From the NCBI RefSeq assembly GCF_014649995.1, contig NZ_BMUC01000006.1, positions 54,646 through 103,525 on the forward strand: 48,880 bases of DNA. Reading direction: 5' to 3'. The DNA is from Streptomyces griseoflavus (GTDB taxonomy: Bacteria > Actinomycetota > Actinomycetes > Streptomycetales > Streptomycetaceae). Made by a program: the position numbers and the translations under genes. The notes under the pieces were generated by a model. It had not been told where the DNA came from. It saw nothing but the letters and a program-made list of their open reading frames with translations, and searched no databases. The stretch's first letter is position 1. The number at the start of each line of letters is the position of its first letter. Positions 42,183 to 48,880 of this stretch are shown piece by piece.

Positions 42183-42674
42183 ATGGATCAACAGGACGGG
42201 GCGGAGCCGGTGTTCGTCCGCTCCCGGTGGGGGACGAACCGTTACGTCTACAACCCGGCCAGCCCGGTCGGCAGGGCCCTGATCGTGGGGTCCCTGCTCT
42301 TCGGCGGCATCGCCCTGTGGCTGCTGCACGACGACGCCTCGTGGAGCGAGGGGGAGTTGCGCGACGCGGTCCACGCCGCCGTGGCCGAGCTCGACGGGGG
42401 GCCCGTGGAGGTGGGCGGGTGGCGGGGCGACTACGCGCAGGTCATCACCGAGGCCGTCAGGAACAGCGGTGAGGGGCCCGAGCACGGCTCGCTGCGCGTC
42501 TCGGACCACCGCGAACGGGGCGACGGCGGGGGCGCGCCGACCGCCGACCGGTTCGAGGTGGGCAGCGACGACGTCGAGGACGTCTACTGCCTGAGCGTCT
42601 CCCCGCCCTGGCCCGGGACCTTCACCGTCGTCTCCGTCGACCTCACGGTGACGGTGGCCGCCGGCCGGTGCTGA
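42183..42674 (+). CDS. Small single-helix membrane protein
   Basis: 163 residues. A cytoplasmic N-terminus of about 30 residues (RSRWGTNRYVYNPASPVGRA) precedes one membrane helix (ALIVGSLLFGGIALWLL), and the rest is acidic and outside, ending in a beta-like TFTVVSVDLTVTVAAGR. No family recognised. ATG at 42183. It converges with the next gene with 9 bases between. Confidence 0.6.
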   Translation: MDQQDGAEPVFVRSRWGTNRYVYNPASPVGRALIVGSLLFGGIALWLLHDDASWSEGELRDAVHAAVAELDGGPVEVGGWRGDYAQVITEAVRNSGEGPEHGSLRVSDHRERGDGGGAPTADRFEVGSDDVEDVYCLSVSPPWPGTFTVVSVDLTVTVAAGRC

Positions 42675-42683
42675 TCCGCGGGG

Positions 42684-43265
42684 TCAGGGGGCGCAGTCGT
42701 ACCGCTCGGCCAGGCCGGCGGCGCTCTCCAGGAGGATGGTGCGGCTCGCGGCGGTCACCGACTCCGCGTCCCAGTCCTCGTGGACCGTCACCCGGGGGTA
42801 GACCGACAGCCTCAGTTCGCCGTACCGGCTGTCCGATCCGATCGCGCTCACGCAGTCGTCGGAGAGCCGCAGCACCGCCTGCCGGAGCGTGAGCCAGCCC
42901 TCGTGGCCGCCACCGATCGGCATGGCGTCCTTCGGGGCGTCGGTGGTCGCGTCGCCGGCGGCGGCCGTCAGGGCGTACTGGTCCTGACCGGTCCTTCCTC
43001 CGGGTTCCTCACGGGTGACGACGCAGACCGTGCCGAAGACCCGGTCGTCCTTCACCACCTCACCGCTGCCCGCGTCCCTGACGTCGGCGGCCGTGCGGCC
43101 CGACCCGCCGTCGTCGAGCAGGCCCGCGGTCTTCTCGGTGAGGGAACCCCAGCAGAGGTTCCGCTCCCGCGTGTCGTCCCCCTGGCCGGGCCACAGCGTG
43201 ACCGCGGCGACGACGGCGGCCGCGGCCACGAGCACGCCGGGCAGGACGAGGCGTTTGCGGTCCAT
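42684..43265 (-). CDS. Small membrane-anchored exported protein
   Basis: 193 residues. An N-terminal hydrophobic helix (LVLPGVLVAAAAVVAAVTLW) holds the rest outside. Four cysteines are in the mature part (NLCWGS, TVCVVT, DDCVSA, YDCAP), suggesting two disulfides. No family recognised. It starts three bases after the stop of the WXG-like gene, so they form one operon. Confidence 0.65.
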   Translation of the reverse strand: MDRKRLVLPGVLVAAAAVVAAVTLWPGQGDDTRERNLCWGSLTEKTAGLLDDGGSGRTAADVRDAGSGEVVKDDRVFGTVCVVTREEPGGRTGQDQYALTAAAGDATTDAPKDAMPIGGGHEGWLTLRQAVLRLSDDCVSAIGSDSRYGELRLSVYPRVTVHEDWDAESVTAASRTILLESAAGLAERYDCAP

Positions 43266-43268
43266 CGG

Positions 43269-45500
43269 CTACTGCCCCATCTTCATGTCGGCGTCCTCGA
43301 TCCCGTTCTTGTACCACTGCTCCGCCGTCGGCTGGAGGCCGTCCTCGTACTCGCCGGGGCTCGCGTCGAGTTCGTCCTCCGTGATGCCCCTGGCGTCCGC
43401 CGACTCCCGCAGCATGGCGTACATCTGGTTCTCGCCGTTCTCGAAATGATTGATCATGTTGTTCCGGGTCTCGGCGTCGACCTCGGAGTTGAGGTTGTTC
43501 ATGTACGCGGCCGTCCCGACGTCGACCGAGCGCTGGATCACGTCGCCGACGACGGGGATGCCCGTGAAGGGCGCGCCGACGACGTGGTAGTTCATCATCT
43601 TGTTCCAGGCGTTGGCGTCCTTCTCCGCCTGCCCGAGGTCGAAGATGACGTCACCGCGCACCCCGTCCAGATGGCCGAGGACCGAGGCCGACTGCTTGAC
43701 CCAGGCGCGCAGTTCGGGGTCCTCCGTGCGGTAGGAGTCCGCCGGGAAGTGACTCAGTCCCTCGGCGATGACCACGGTCTGCGACTGGTGCATCACCCCG
43801 AACGCGTGGGGATCGTCGGCGACGCCGCGCATGACCCGGGTGAGGTCGCCCCGGTCGATGTCGAGGTTGTTGAAGTCGGTCGGGCCGTCCATGTTCTTGC
43901 CGAGGATCTGGTGCACGTCCGAGGCGTAGTCGCCGATCATGTAGCCCATGCTGGTGCGCATGGACACCGGCACGGGACTCTGGACCTTCTGGTCCTCCTT
44001 GCCGCTGTACTCCTCCACGACCCGCGAGAAGATCGCGCTCTGGGCGGCGTCGTGATGGGCGGGGACGGCGTTCAGGGGGCTGCCGGGCTCGCGTCCGGTG
44101 GCAGCGGCCTCCAGCGCGGACCCGAACTCGGCGCGGGCGGAGTTGCGCTGCGTGTCCTCCGGCATCTTGTCCTCGACGGCGCCACCGGGCCACTCGCGCT
44201 TCTCGAGGAAGTACGTGAGGTTGTCCGTGGTGTTCGGGTCGAAGTAGGCGGTGGCCGCGGACGGATTGCGGCTCATGGCGTTCAGCAGGCCCTTCATCGG
44301 GTCGTGCTGGGTGCCCTGCCAGTTCTTCATGTAGCCGTCGTAGGCGTCGTCGTTGTCCGTCTCCCAGGCACGGATGGTGTCGCCGACCTCGGTCAGGAAG
44401 GCCTCGCTGTAGCGCGGGTCGTCCTTGTCGCGTGCGTAGGGCGCCTTGTCGTCGGCCTTCCTCTCCGGGTCGCCGGCGTCCGCGGCCATCAGGTTGGTGA
44501 GGTCGCTCAGGCCGGCGGCTCCGCCCTCCAGCCGGCCCGGGTGGCGGGCGGGCAGACCGTTGCCGTCACGGGCCGTGGTGATGAGCTTGTCGGTCCAGGC
44601 CGAGGTGACGCCGCCGGGCGAGCCGATCGAGGAGTCCGGGCCGGTGGCGGTGGCGAGGGAGCCGGAGAGGGCCTTGTAGAGGCGGGCGTCGGTGGCGGAG
44701 ACGTGGCCGTCGCGGCCGCCGCCCTCCAGACCGCCGGCGAGCAGGAGTACGGCCTCCTGCTGGTCGCGGCCCCGGTAGCTGAGGTTCGTCATCAGCTGCT
44801 CGGCGAACGCCGGCGAGTCCTGGCCGCCCTCGGCCAGTTCCAGCAGCCGTTCGCGCTCCTCGTCGTCGAGGTGCTCCCAGCGCGCGTACAGCTTGGCGGC
44901 CTCCCGGCCGTTCGCGGCCTGCCGCTTCTCCTCCTCGCGCAGCCGCTTGGCGTCGGCGACTCCGCCGAGGTCGGTGCTGCCGAAGTCGTTGGGGTGGTTC
45001 TTGATCAGGGCGCGCAGACCCCAGGCGCAGAGTTCGTCCGCTTCGGCGGCTCGCCTGAGGATGCCCTCCAGTTTGTCGCGCAGGGCGTCGAACTGCGCCT
45101 CGGTGGCCACCGGTTCGGTGCTGTCCTTGGACCGGCGGTCGGGATGCACCCGGTGGCTGATCACTCCGTCGGGGTAGATGGTGATGCCCGGCGGCGGGTT
45201 CTCGACGGCGGCCTTGAGGTCGTCCTGCGCGGTCTTGAGCAGGGTGTGGGCGTCCTTGAGGAGGTCGCGCACGGACTCGGCCTCGGTGACGGCGTCGCTG
45301 AACTCCTTGGCCGTCTTGACGACGAACTCCTTGGTGACGCTGGCGTTCTCGCCCTTCCAGGTGGCCTTGTCGGCCTTGCCCTTCATGGCCTTGGCGTCGG
45401 TCTGGAGCCGCTTCAGCTTGGTGATCATCTCGGTCCAGTCGGTGACCGCGGTGTCGAGGGGACCGAGCTTGGCGTTCAGGAGCTGCTCGAAGGTGGGCAT
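43269..45500 (-). CDS. Large WXG-like helical protein, possible type VII secretion effector
   Basis: 743 residues, largely helical. The first 100 residues form a helical hairpin with a Trp-x-Gly turn (DKATWKGENASVTKEFVVKT) like WXG100 proteins. The rest (EADELCAWGLRALIKNHPND, LSYRGRDQQEAVLLLAGGLE, MGYMIGDYASDVHQILGKNM, IPVVGDVIQRSVDVGTAAYM) resembles DUF6571-type proteins of Streptomyces. No signal peptide. The last part (EVDAETRNNMINHFENGENQ) may be a distinct module; I cannot name an enzyme activity. The ATG has GAGGAG upstream. It is preceded by a 153-residue partner gene, as is common for secreted WXG proteins and their chaperones. Confidence 0.72.
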   Translation of the reverse strand: MPTFEQLLNAKLGPLDTAVTDWTEMITKLKRLQTDAKAMKGKADKATWKGENASVTKEFVVKTAKEFSDAVTEAESVRDLLKDAHTLLKTAQDDLKAAVENPPPGITIYPDGVISHRVHPDRRSKDSTEPVATEAQFDALRDKLEGILRRAAEADELCAWGLRALIKNHPNDFGSTDLGGVADAKRLREEEKRQAANGREAAKLYARWEHLDDEERERLLELAEGGQDSPAFAEQLMTNLSYRGRDQQEAVLLLAGGLEGGGRDGHVSATDARLYKALSGSLATATGPDSSIGSPGGVTSAWTDKLITTARDGNGLPARHPGRLEGGAAGLSDLTNLMAADAGDPERKADDKAPYARDKDDPRYSEAFLTEVGDTIRAWETDNDDAYDGYMKNWQGTQHDPMKGLLNAMSRNPSAATAYFDPNTTDNLTYFLEKREWPGGAVEDKMPEDTQRNSARAEFGSALEAAATGREPGSPLNAVPAHHDAAQSAIFSRVVEEYSGKEDQKVQSPVPVSMRTSMGYMIGDYASDVHQILGKNMDGPTDFNNLDIDRGDLTRVMRGVADDPHAFGVMHQSQTVVIAEGLSHFPADSYRTEDPELRAWVKQSASVLGHLDGVRGDVIFDLGQAEKDANAWNKMMNYHVVGAPFTGIPVVGDVIQRSVDVGTAAYMNNLNSEVDAETRNNMINHFENGENQMYAMLRESADARGITEDELDASPGEYEDGLQPTAEQWYKNGIEDADMKMGQ

Positions 45501-45513
45501 GTCGGCCGGCTCC

Positions 45514-45975
45514 TCAGCGGAAGTACGTGTCGATCTGCGACGCGGACACAGCACCGTCGTCGCCCGGCACCAGGGGGCCGACAATGCGGAGCCGAGCCCC
45601 GATCCAGTCGTCGTCCGCCTTGCGGGACTTCTTGGTGTGGTCCAGATGGTTGGATATGTGCGCGCATGCCTGGAGCAGGGTCCTCACCTGCGTCTCCCAG
45701 GTCTTGTTCACCTCGGTCAGCGCCGCACCGGAGGCGAAGCCGTCGCCCTTCAGGCTCGTCCCGGCCGTCCCGCTCGCCGCGGCGGCGTGCTTGCCGCCGG
45801 AGTCGAGGCCGTTGAACAGGTCGAAGGCGGCGTGACCGATGTCACCGAGCTCGTCGTCCTCCACCACGTAGTCCGCGGTCCCCGGCTTCGCCGTCGCCCC
45901 GCCGCCGGCACCGTTCAGATGCATGGCGGTTGTCTTCGCCGAGGCCCACTCGTCGTCGAACGACACTGCCGACAC
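45514..45975 (-). CDS. Small partner protein of the WXG-like gene
   Basis: 153 residues, helical, no signal peptide. WETQVRTLLQACAHISNHLD is a long amphipathic helix of the ESX-partner kind; the front (FDDEWASAKTTAMHLN) is also helical. The start could be the GTG at 45975 or at 45966; the second has GGGGG eight bases upstream. It sits 13 bases ahead of the WXG-like gene. A chaperone or co-secreted role is inferred. Confidence 0.65.
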   Translation of the reverse strand: MSAVSFDDEWASAKTTAMHLNGAGGGATAKPGTADYVVEDDELGDIGHAAFDLFNGLDSGGKHAAAASGTAGTSLKGDGFASGAALTEVNKTWETQVRTLLQACAHISNHLDHTKKSRKADDDWIGARLRIVGPLVPGDDGAVSASQIDTYFR

Positions 45976-46310
45976 CCCCGTGTACGTGAGAACTGCGCGG
46001 ACCAAGTTATCCGCTTGATCAACGACATGCCACCGCGGGTCGATCACGCGTGCGGGGACGGACCGGCTCGGACGCGGGCACCGTTGGCGGCCGCACCGCG
46101 TACCCCGGCGGAGCACTCCGGCACCTTTTTGGTCCTGAACCGGTCACACGACGGCTCTTTGAGCGGGCGTTCGGTCATCGACGGCCATCCCCGGAAACCG
46201 GTGCCCCCGGGGGCGCGCCGCCTGCCTACGGTGCCACCGCGGCCAAGGGCGAGGGGTGCTGCCGCGTCCGGCCGACGCAACCCACGATTCGACTGAAGAG
46301 GGAGACGTCC
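45976..46310. other. Divergent intergenic region
   Basis: 335 bases between the WXG operon (leftward) and the roadblock gene (rightward). No gene. Two mildly AT-rich stretches, AAGTTATCCGCTTGATCAAC (46004-46023) and TTTTTGGTCCTGAAC (46126-46140), could hold promoters, but no hexamer pair is convincing. Confidence 0.35.
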
Positions 46311-46685
46311 ATGGCAACCGTGGAAGTGTCGCTGAAGGACATCATGACCGCCATAGAAGGGGCCGTCGGGGCGGCCCTCGTCGACTACTCCAGCGGCATG
46401 GCGCTGGGGACGCTGGGCGGGGGGAAGGACCTCGACCTCACCGTCGCGGCGGCCGGCAACACCGACGTGATCCGCGCCAAGGTGCGCACGATGGAACTGC
46501 TCGGCCTGACCGGCCAGATCGAGGACATCCTCATCACGCTCGAAACCCAGTACCACCTGATCCGGCTGGTCACCGGACGCAGCGGCAACGGCCTGTTCCT
46601 GTACCTCGTCCTCGACAAGTCCCGGTCGAACCTGGCGATGGCCCGCCACCAGCTCAAGCGGATCGAAGAACAGCTGGAGGTGTGA
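46311..46685 (+). CDS. Roadblock/LC7-domain protein
   Basis: 124 residues: [20 protein letters not shown], then [12 protein letters not shown] and a helix-strand run to [36 protein letters not shown]. This is the roadblock/LC7 fold that regulates small GTPases. In Streptomyces such proteins usually lie in four-gene conservons (kinase, roadblock, DUF742, GTPase), but none of the partners is here. GAGGGAGA before the ATG. Function unknown. Confidence 0.8.
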   Translation: MATVEVSLKDIMTAIEGAVGAALVDYSSGMALGTLGGGKDLDLTVAAAGNTDVIRAKVRTMELLGLTGQIEDILITLETQYHLIRLVTGRSGNGLFLYLVLDKSRSNLAMARHQLKRIEEQLEV

Positions 46686-46722
46686 CCGATCCGACATCCC
46701 CGGCCGACGCATGCCCATGATG

Positions 46723-46736
46723 TGAAGACTTCTTCA
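46723..46736. promoter_or_regulatory. Candidate ArsR-type operator
   Basis: TGAAGA, CT, TCTTCA: a perfect 6-2-6 palindrome in a locally AT-rich stretch between the roadblock gene and the ArsR gene, 154 bases before the latter. ArsR/SmtB repressors bind such short AT-rich dyads. A second, imperfect dyad (CACATC with GATGTG) follows at 46742-46774. Confidence 0.5.
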
Positions 46737-46819
46737 AGTCACCACATCCACATGGTCCCAAGCCATGGATGTGCGCCGCGGTGAGCGAGAAGGATCGGTG
46801 GCGAAGGACGGCACATCGT

Positions 46820-46848
46820 GCGGCGGCGCGCCTTCGGTGCGCCGCCGC
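46820..46848 (+). promoter_or_regulatory. UUCG-type hairpin in the ArsR leader
   Basis: GCGGCGGCGCGC and its near-complement TGCGCCGCCGC enclose a C(TTCG)G tetraloop. One G-T wobble is the only flaw. It lies 41 bases before the ArsR start, so it is probably in the 5' untranslated part; the role is unknown. Confidence 0.5.
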
Positions 46849-46889
46849 GCCTCGCAGAACATCCCCGATGCGGCAGGGAGCGCGCACTC

Positions 46890-47255
46890 ATGCAAGTCCC
46901 CCTCTACCAGGCCAAGGCGGAGTTCTTCCGCATGCTGGGACACCCTGTCCGCATCAGGGTCCTGGAGCTGCTGCAGCACGGTCCCGTGCCGGTGCGGGAC
47001 CTGCTCGCCGACATCGACATCGAGCCGTCCAGCCTCTCCCAGCAGCTGGCCGTGCTCAGGAGGTCCGGCATCGTCGTCTCGGTCCGGGAGGGCTCCACCG
47101 TGCGGTACGCCCTGGCCGGCGGTGACGTCGCCGAGCTGCTCCGCGCGGCGCGCCGCATCCTCACCGAACTGCTGGCCGGGCAGAGCGAGTTGCTGGCCGA
47201 ACTCCGGGAGACCGACTCACCCGTGCCGTCGGCGCGCAGGAGCGGGCAACCCTGA
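46890..47255 (+). CDS. ArsR-family transcriptional regulator
   Basis: 121 residues, winged helix: AEFFRMLGHPVRIRVLELLQ, VPVRDLLADIDIEPSSLSQQ, LAVLRRSGIVVSVREGSTVR and YALAGGDVAELLRAARRILT. No metal-binding cysteine pair (ELCVCD) is present in helix 3, so it is a non-classical member that senses something else. GGGAGC before the ATG. The palindrome upstream suggests autoregulation. Confidence 0.87.
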   Translation: MQVPLYQAKAEFFRMLGHPVRIRVLELLQHGPVPVRDLLADIDIEPSSLSQQLAVLRRSGIVVSVREGSTVRYALAGGDVAELLRAARRILTELLAGQSELLAELRETDSPVPSARRSGQP

Positions 47256-47452
47256 GGACGCCTCCCGGTCCGGCCGCCCGAGGGCGGCGAACACCAGGGC
47301 CGCGGCCCCGGGATCATGTCCCGCGCGGATGGCACGGGCCCGTTCCCGGGCCGAAGCCGGCGGCGCCGCCCGCACCGGCGAGTCGACCGGCAGCGCCTCT
47401 TCGGGCCGGTGAGCCGTCCGAGCCGCGCGGCGGCGTCGCCGGGGGCCCGTCC

Positions 47453-48880
47453 TCACAGGTCGCCCGGTGTGTCCAGGCCGGTCAGGGCACCCACGGGGTC
47501 CGGGTCGGGGGTGCCGCGGGGCCACCAGTCGTCCTGGCCCGCTTCGGACTCGTACGCGTACCAGAGGTGGTCACGGCCGAGACGGAGCTGGACATGGCCG
47601 CGGGGGTGGGTGAGGCGGTTGCGCCAGGGGCGGAAGGCGGGCAGGTCGGCGGCGAGGAGGAGGGGACGGGCGCGGTCGAAGCGGCCGGCCGGCGGGTCCC
47701 AGGGCTCTTCGAGCACGGCGAGACCCGTGGGCCCGCCCTGGCGCCAGGCGGCGACCGCGCGGGCCAGGTCGGCGGGGGTCCGGCCGGCGGCCCGGGCCAG
47801 GGAGGAGTACAGCGCGCGGGTCGCGGCCGTCAGTCCGGAACCGGGGCGGGCCGCGGCGAGGCGCACCGCGTCGTGCCACAGGGTGAGCCCGCCGGCGGGG
47901 TCCCGGCCGGTGGTGAGCAGGGCGTGGGCGCGGGCGGCCGCGTCGGTGGCGAGCTGGTCCAGCGCGAGGGGGTCGGGACCGCCGGGGGACGCGGGGTAGA
48001 CGGGCGGCTGCTCGGGGTGCGGCGGCGGGGGCAACGGGGCGGGCAGCGGCGGGAGTGCGCGGCCAACCGCCTCGGTGGCGCGGACGCCGGGCAGGGGCTC
48101 CGGTTCCCGTTCCTGGGCGGCGCGGGCCGCGCGGGCGGCGCTCAGCCTGGACAGCGCGTCGATGACGTCGCGTTCACCGCGTCCGCGCAGCAGGAGCAGC
48201 ACGAACGGGTCCGCGTCGAGCAGCCGGGCGGTCTGGTAGCAGAGGGCCGCCGCGTGCTTGCAGGGGTGGCCGGCGTCGGGGCAGCTGCAGCGCGGGTCGA
48301 GGTCGCCGGGGCCGGGCAGCAGGGGGACCCCGCAGTCGGCGAGGGACTGGGGCATCTCGTTGTCGAGCAGTGCCGCGATGTGCCCGGGCCGCTCGGCGGC
48401 GGCGTCCAGGAACCGCTCCCAGTCGGCGTCCCGGAACGTCCGCAGCCGCACCTGAACCCGGTAGGGCCGGGGGCGGCTGCCCCGTACGTACGCGAGGACC
48501 AGCCCCGGCGTGACGGTGATGGCGTCGACGTGACCCTGCTCGGCGTATCCGCGTCCGCGGGCGAGCCGCGCGGCGTCCAGCGCGCCGTCCTCCAGCGCGG
48601 TGACCCACGCCCTGCCCCACCACGTCCCGGCGAAGCCCTCCTGGTCGGCGGTGCGCGGCGGGAACGCGGGGAAGGTACGGCGCAGGTCGCCGTCGCGGGC
48701 GGGGGCGGCCATGGAGCGGGGCGCGGCGTGCGGGGCGGTGGGCGTCTCCGGCGGCGAGGCGGGCGGGGCGGGCGGAGCCGGAGCGGAGGCCGGGCTCTCC
48801 CGGCGGGGGCGCGCTTCGGACACCGGCTCCGGCCGGGGTTCGGACACCGGTTCCGGCCGGGGTTCGGACACCGGTTCCGG
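47453..48880 (-). CDS. SWIM zinc-finger protein, 5' end open at the window edge
   Basis: The frame runs from 47453 to the right edge. Around residue 195 of the visible part is the SWIM motif Cys-x-Cys...Cys-x-His (CSCPDAGHPCKHAAALCYQT). Before it a conserved TWWGRAWVTALEDGALDAAR block typical of these Streptomyces proteins. The N-terminal 50 residues are Pro/Ala/Glu-rich with an 8-residue repeat (PEPVSEPR) that continues past the edge, so the start may be an ATG outside or the internal ATG at 48712 (MAAPARDG). Such genes often sit next to an SNF2-type helicase, which would lie beyond the window. Confidence 0.82.
   Translation of the reverse strand, partial: PEPVSEPRPEPVSEPRPEPVSEARPRRESPASAPAPPAPPASPPETPTAPHAAPRSMAAPARDGDLRRTFPAFPPRTADQEGFAGTWWGRAWVTALEDGALDAARLARGRGYAEQGHVDAITVTPGLVLAYVRGSRPRPYRVQVRLRTFRDADWERFLDAAAERPGHIAALLDNEMPQSLADCGVPLLPGPGDLDPRCSCPDAGHPCKHAAALCYQTARLLDADPFVLLLLRGRGERDVIDALSRLSAARAARAAQEREPEPLPGVRATEAVGRALPPLPAPLPPPPHPEQPPVYPASPGGPDPLALDQLATDAAARAHALLTTGRDPAGGLTLWHDAVRLAAARPGSGLTAATRALYSSLARAAGRTPADLARAVAAWRQGGPTGLAVLEEPWDPPAGRFDRARPLLLAADLPAFRPWRNRLTHPRGHVQLRLGRDHLWYAYESEAGQDDWWPRGTPDPDPVGALTGLDTPGDL
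48815..48880. repeat. 24-bp tandem repeat in the coding N-terminus of the SWIM gene
   Basis: A 24-base unit beginning TTCGGACACCGG occurs at 48815-48838, 48839-48862 and, cut by the edge, 48863-48880, with one substitution. The period is a multiple of three, so the repeat number can change without breaking the frame. It encodes PEPVSEPR. Confidence 0.8.

Noticed and set aside
39998-42472. An 824-codon plus-strand frame
   Set aside because: Antisense of the ABC exporter; its translation is Gly/Gln/His-rich shadow sequence.
42780-45815. A 1011-codon plus-strand frame
   Set aside because: Mirror of the WXG-like gene and its neighbour; Val/Leu/Gly-rich shadow without a start site or domain.
1-48880. 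tRNA, rRNA and CRISPR arrays
   Set aside because: I looked for T-loop words and for regularly spaced short repeats; the only TTCGAATCC-like word (near 35829) belongs to the cobalamin riboswitch, and the only tandem short repeat is the coding 24-bp one at the right edge.

Overview
The window is GC-rich chromosomal DNA from a Streptomyces or a very close actinomycete. The evidence is the third-position GC bias, frequent GTG starts, a light-inducible carotenoid locus of the Streptomyces crt/lit type, a class E/F sortase, cobalamin riboswitches of the actinobacterial form and a large secreted RHS protein.

Region 1 (1-10.1 kb) is an accessory island. The tail of an Rrf2-type regulator and a four-helix membrane protein are followed by a graveyard of insertion-sequence pieces: several IS110 transposase C-termini, an IS3 OrfA fused to an IS110 tail, and two copies of the first 35 codons of a 3-oxoadipate enol-lactonase. 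These lie around one 1786-residue Sec-exported RHS/YD-repeat protein (3608-8968), whose C-terminus looks like a papain-fold toxin (Cys1676, His1749, Asp1764). A 93-residue immunity candidate starts one base after its stop. The pair is bracketed by two direct repeats of about 578 bp (2285-2861 and 9526-10104), so it sits as a potentially excisable cassette.

Region 2 (10.6-16.3 kb) is ordinary chromosome: a WYL regulator divergent from a RidA protein with a clear palindromic operator, a VanW-domain membrane protein, a DeoR-type regulator and a short-chain dehydrogenase.

Region 3 (16.4-32.4 kb) is a light-response block. An NAD(P)-binding/DUF2867-like protein and a photolyase lead into crtE-crtI-crtB-crtV (plus strand). 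These converge with crtY-crtU, litQ and litR on the minus strand. litR (MerR plus B12-binding domain) is divergent from litS (ECF sigma) across a perfect 16-bp inverted repeat. litS is followed by a DUF4397 surface protein, a sortase and a zinc-finger anti-sigma-like protein. The pathway would run GGPP, phytoene, lycopene, beta-carotene, isorenieratene. No crtT methyltransferase is present between crtU and crtY.

Region 4 (32.5-40.0 kb) concerns corrinoids: an ABC importer (lipoprotein, ATPase, permease) preceded by two tandem cobalamin riboswitches, then cobH, cobK, cbiD and cobL. Since LitR-type regulators can use adenosylcobalamin as the light sensor, this puts a predicted photoreceptor next to genes for supplying its cofactor.

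Region 5 (40.1-48.9 kb) holds a half-size ABC exporter, two small membrane-anchored proteins, a two-gene set with a WXG-like protein of 743 residues, an orphan roadblock/LC7 protein, an ArsR-type repressor with a candidate operator, and a SWIM zinc-finger protein that runs off the right edge.
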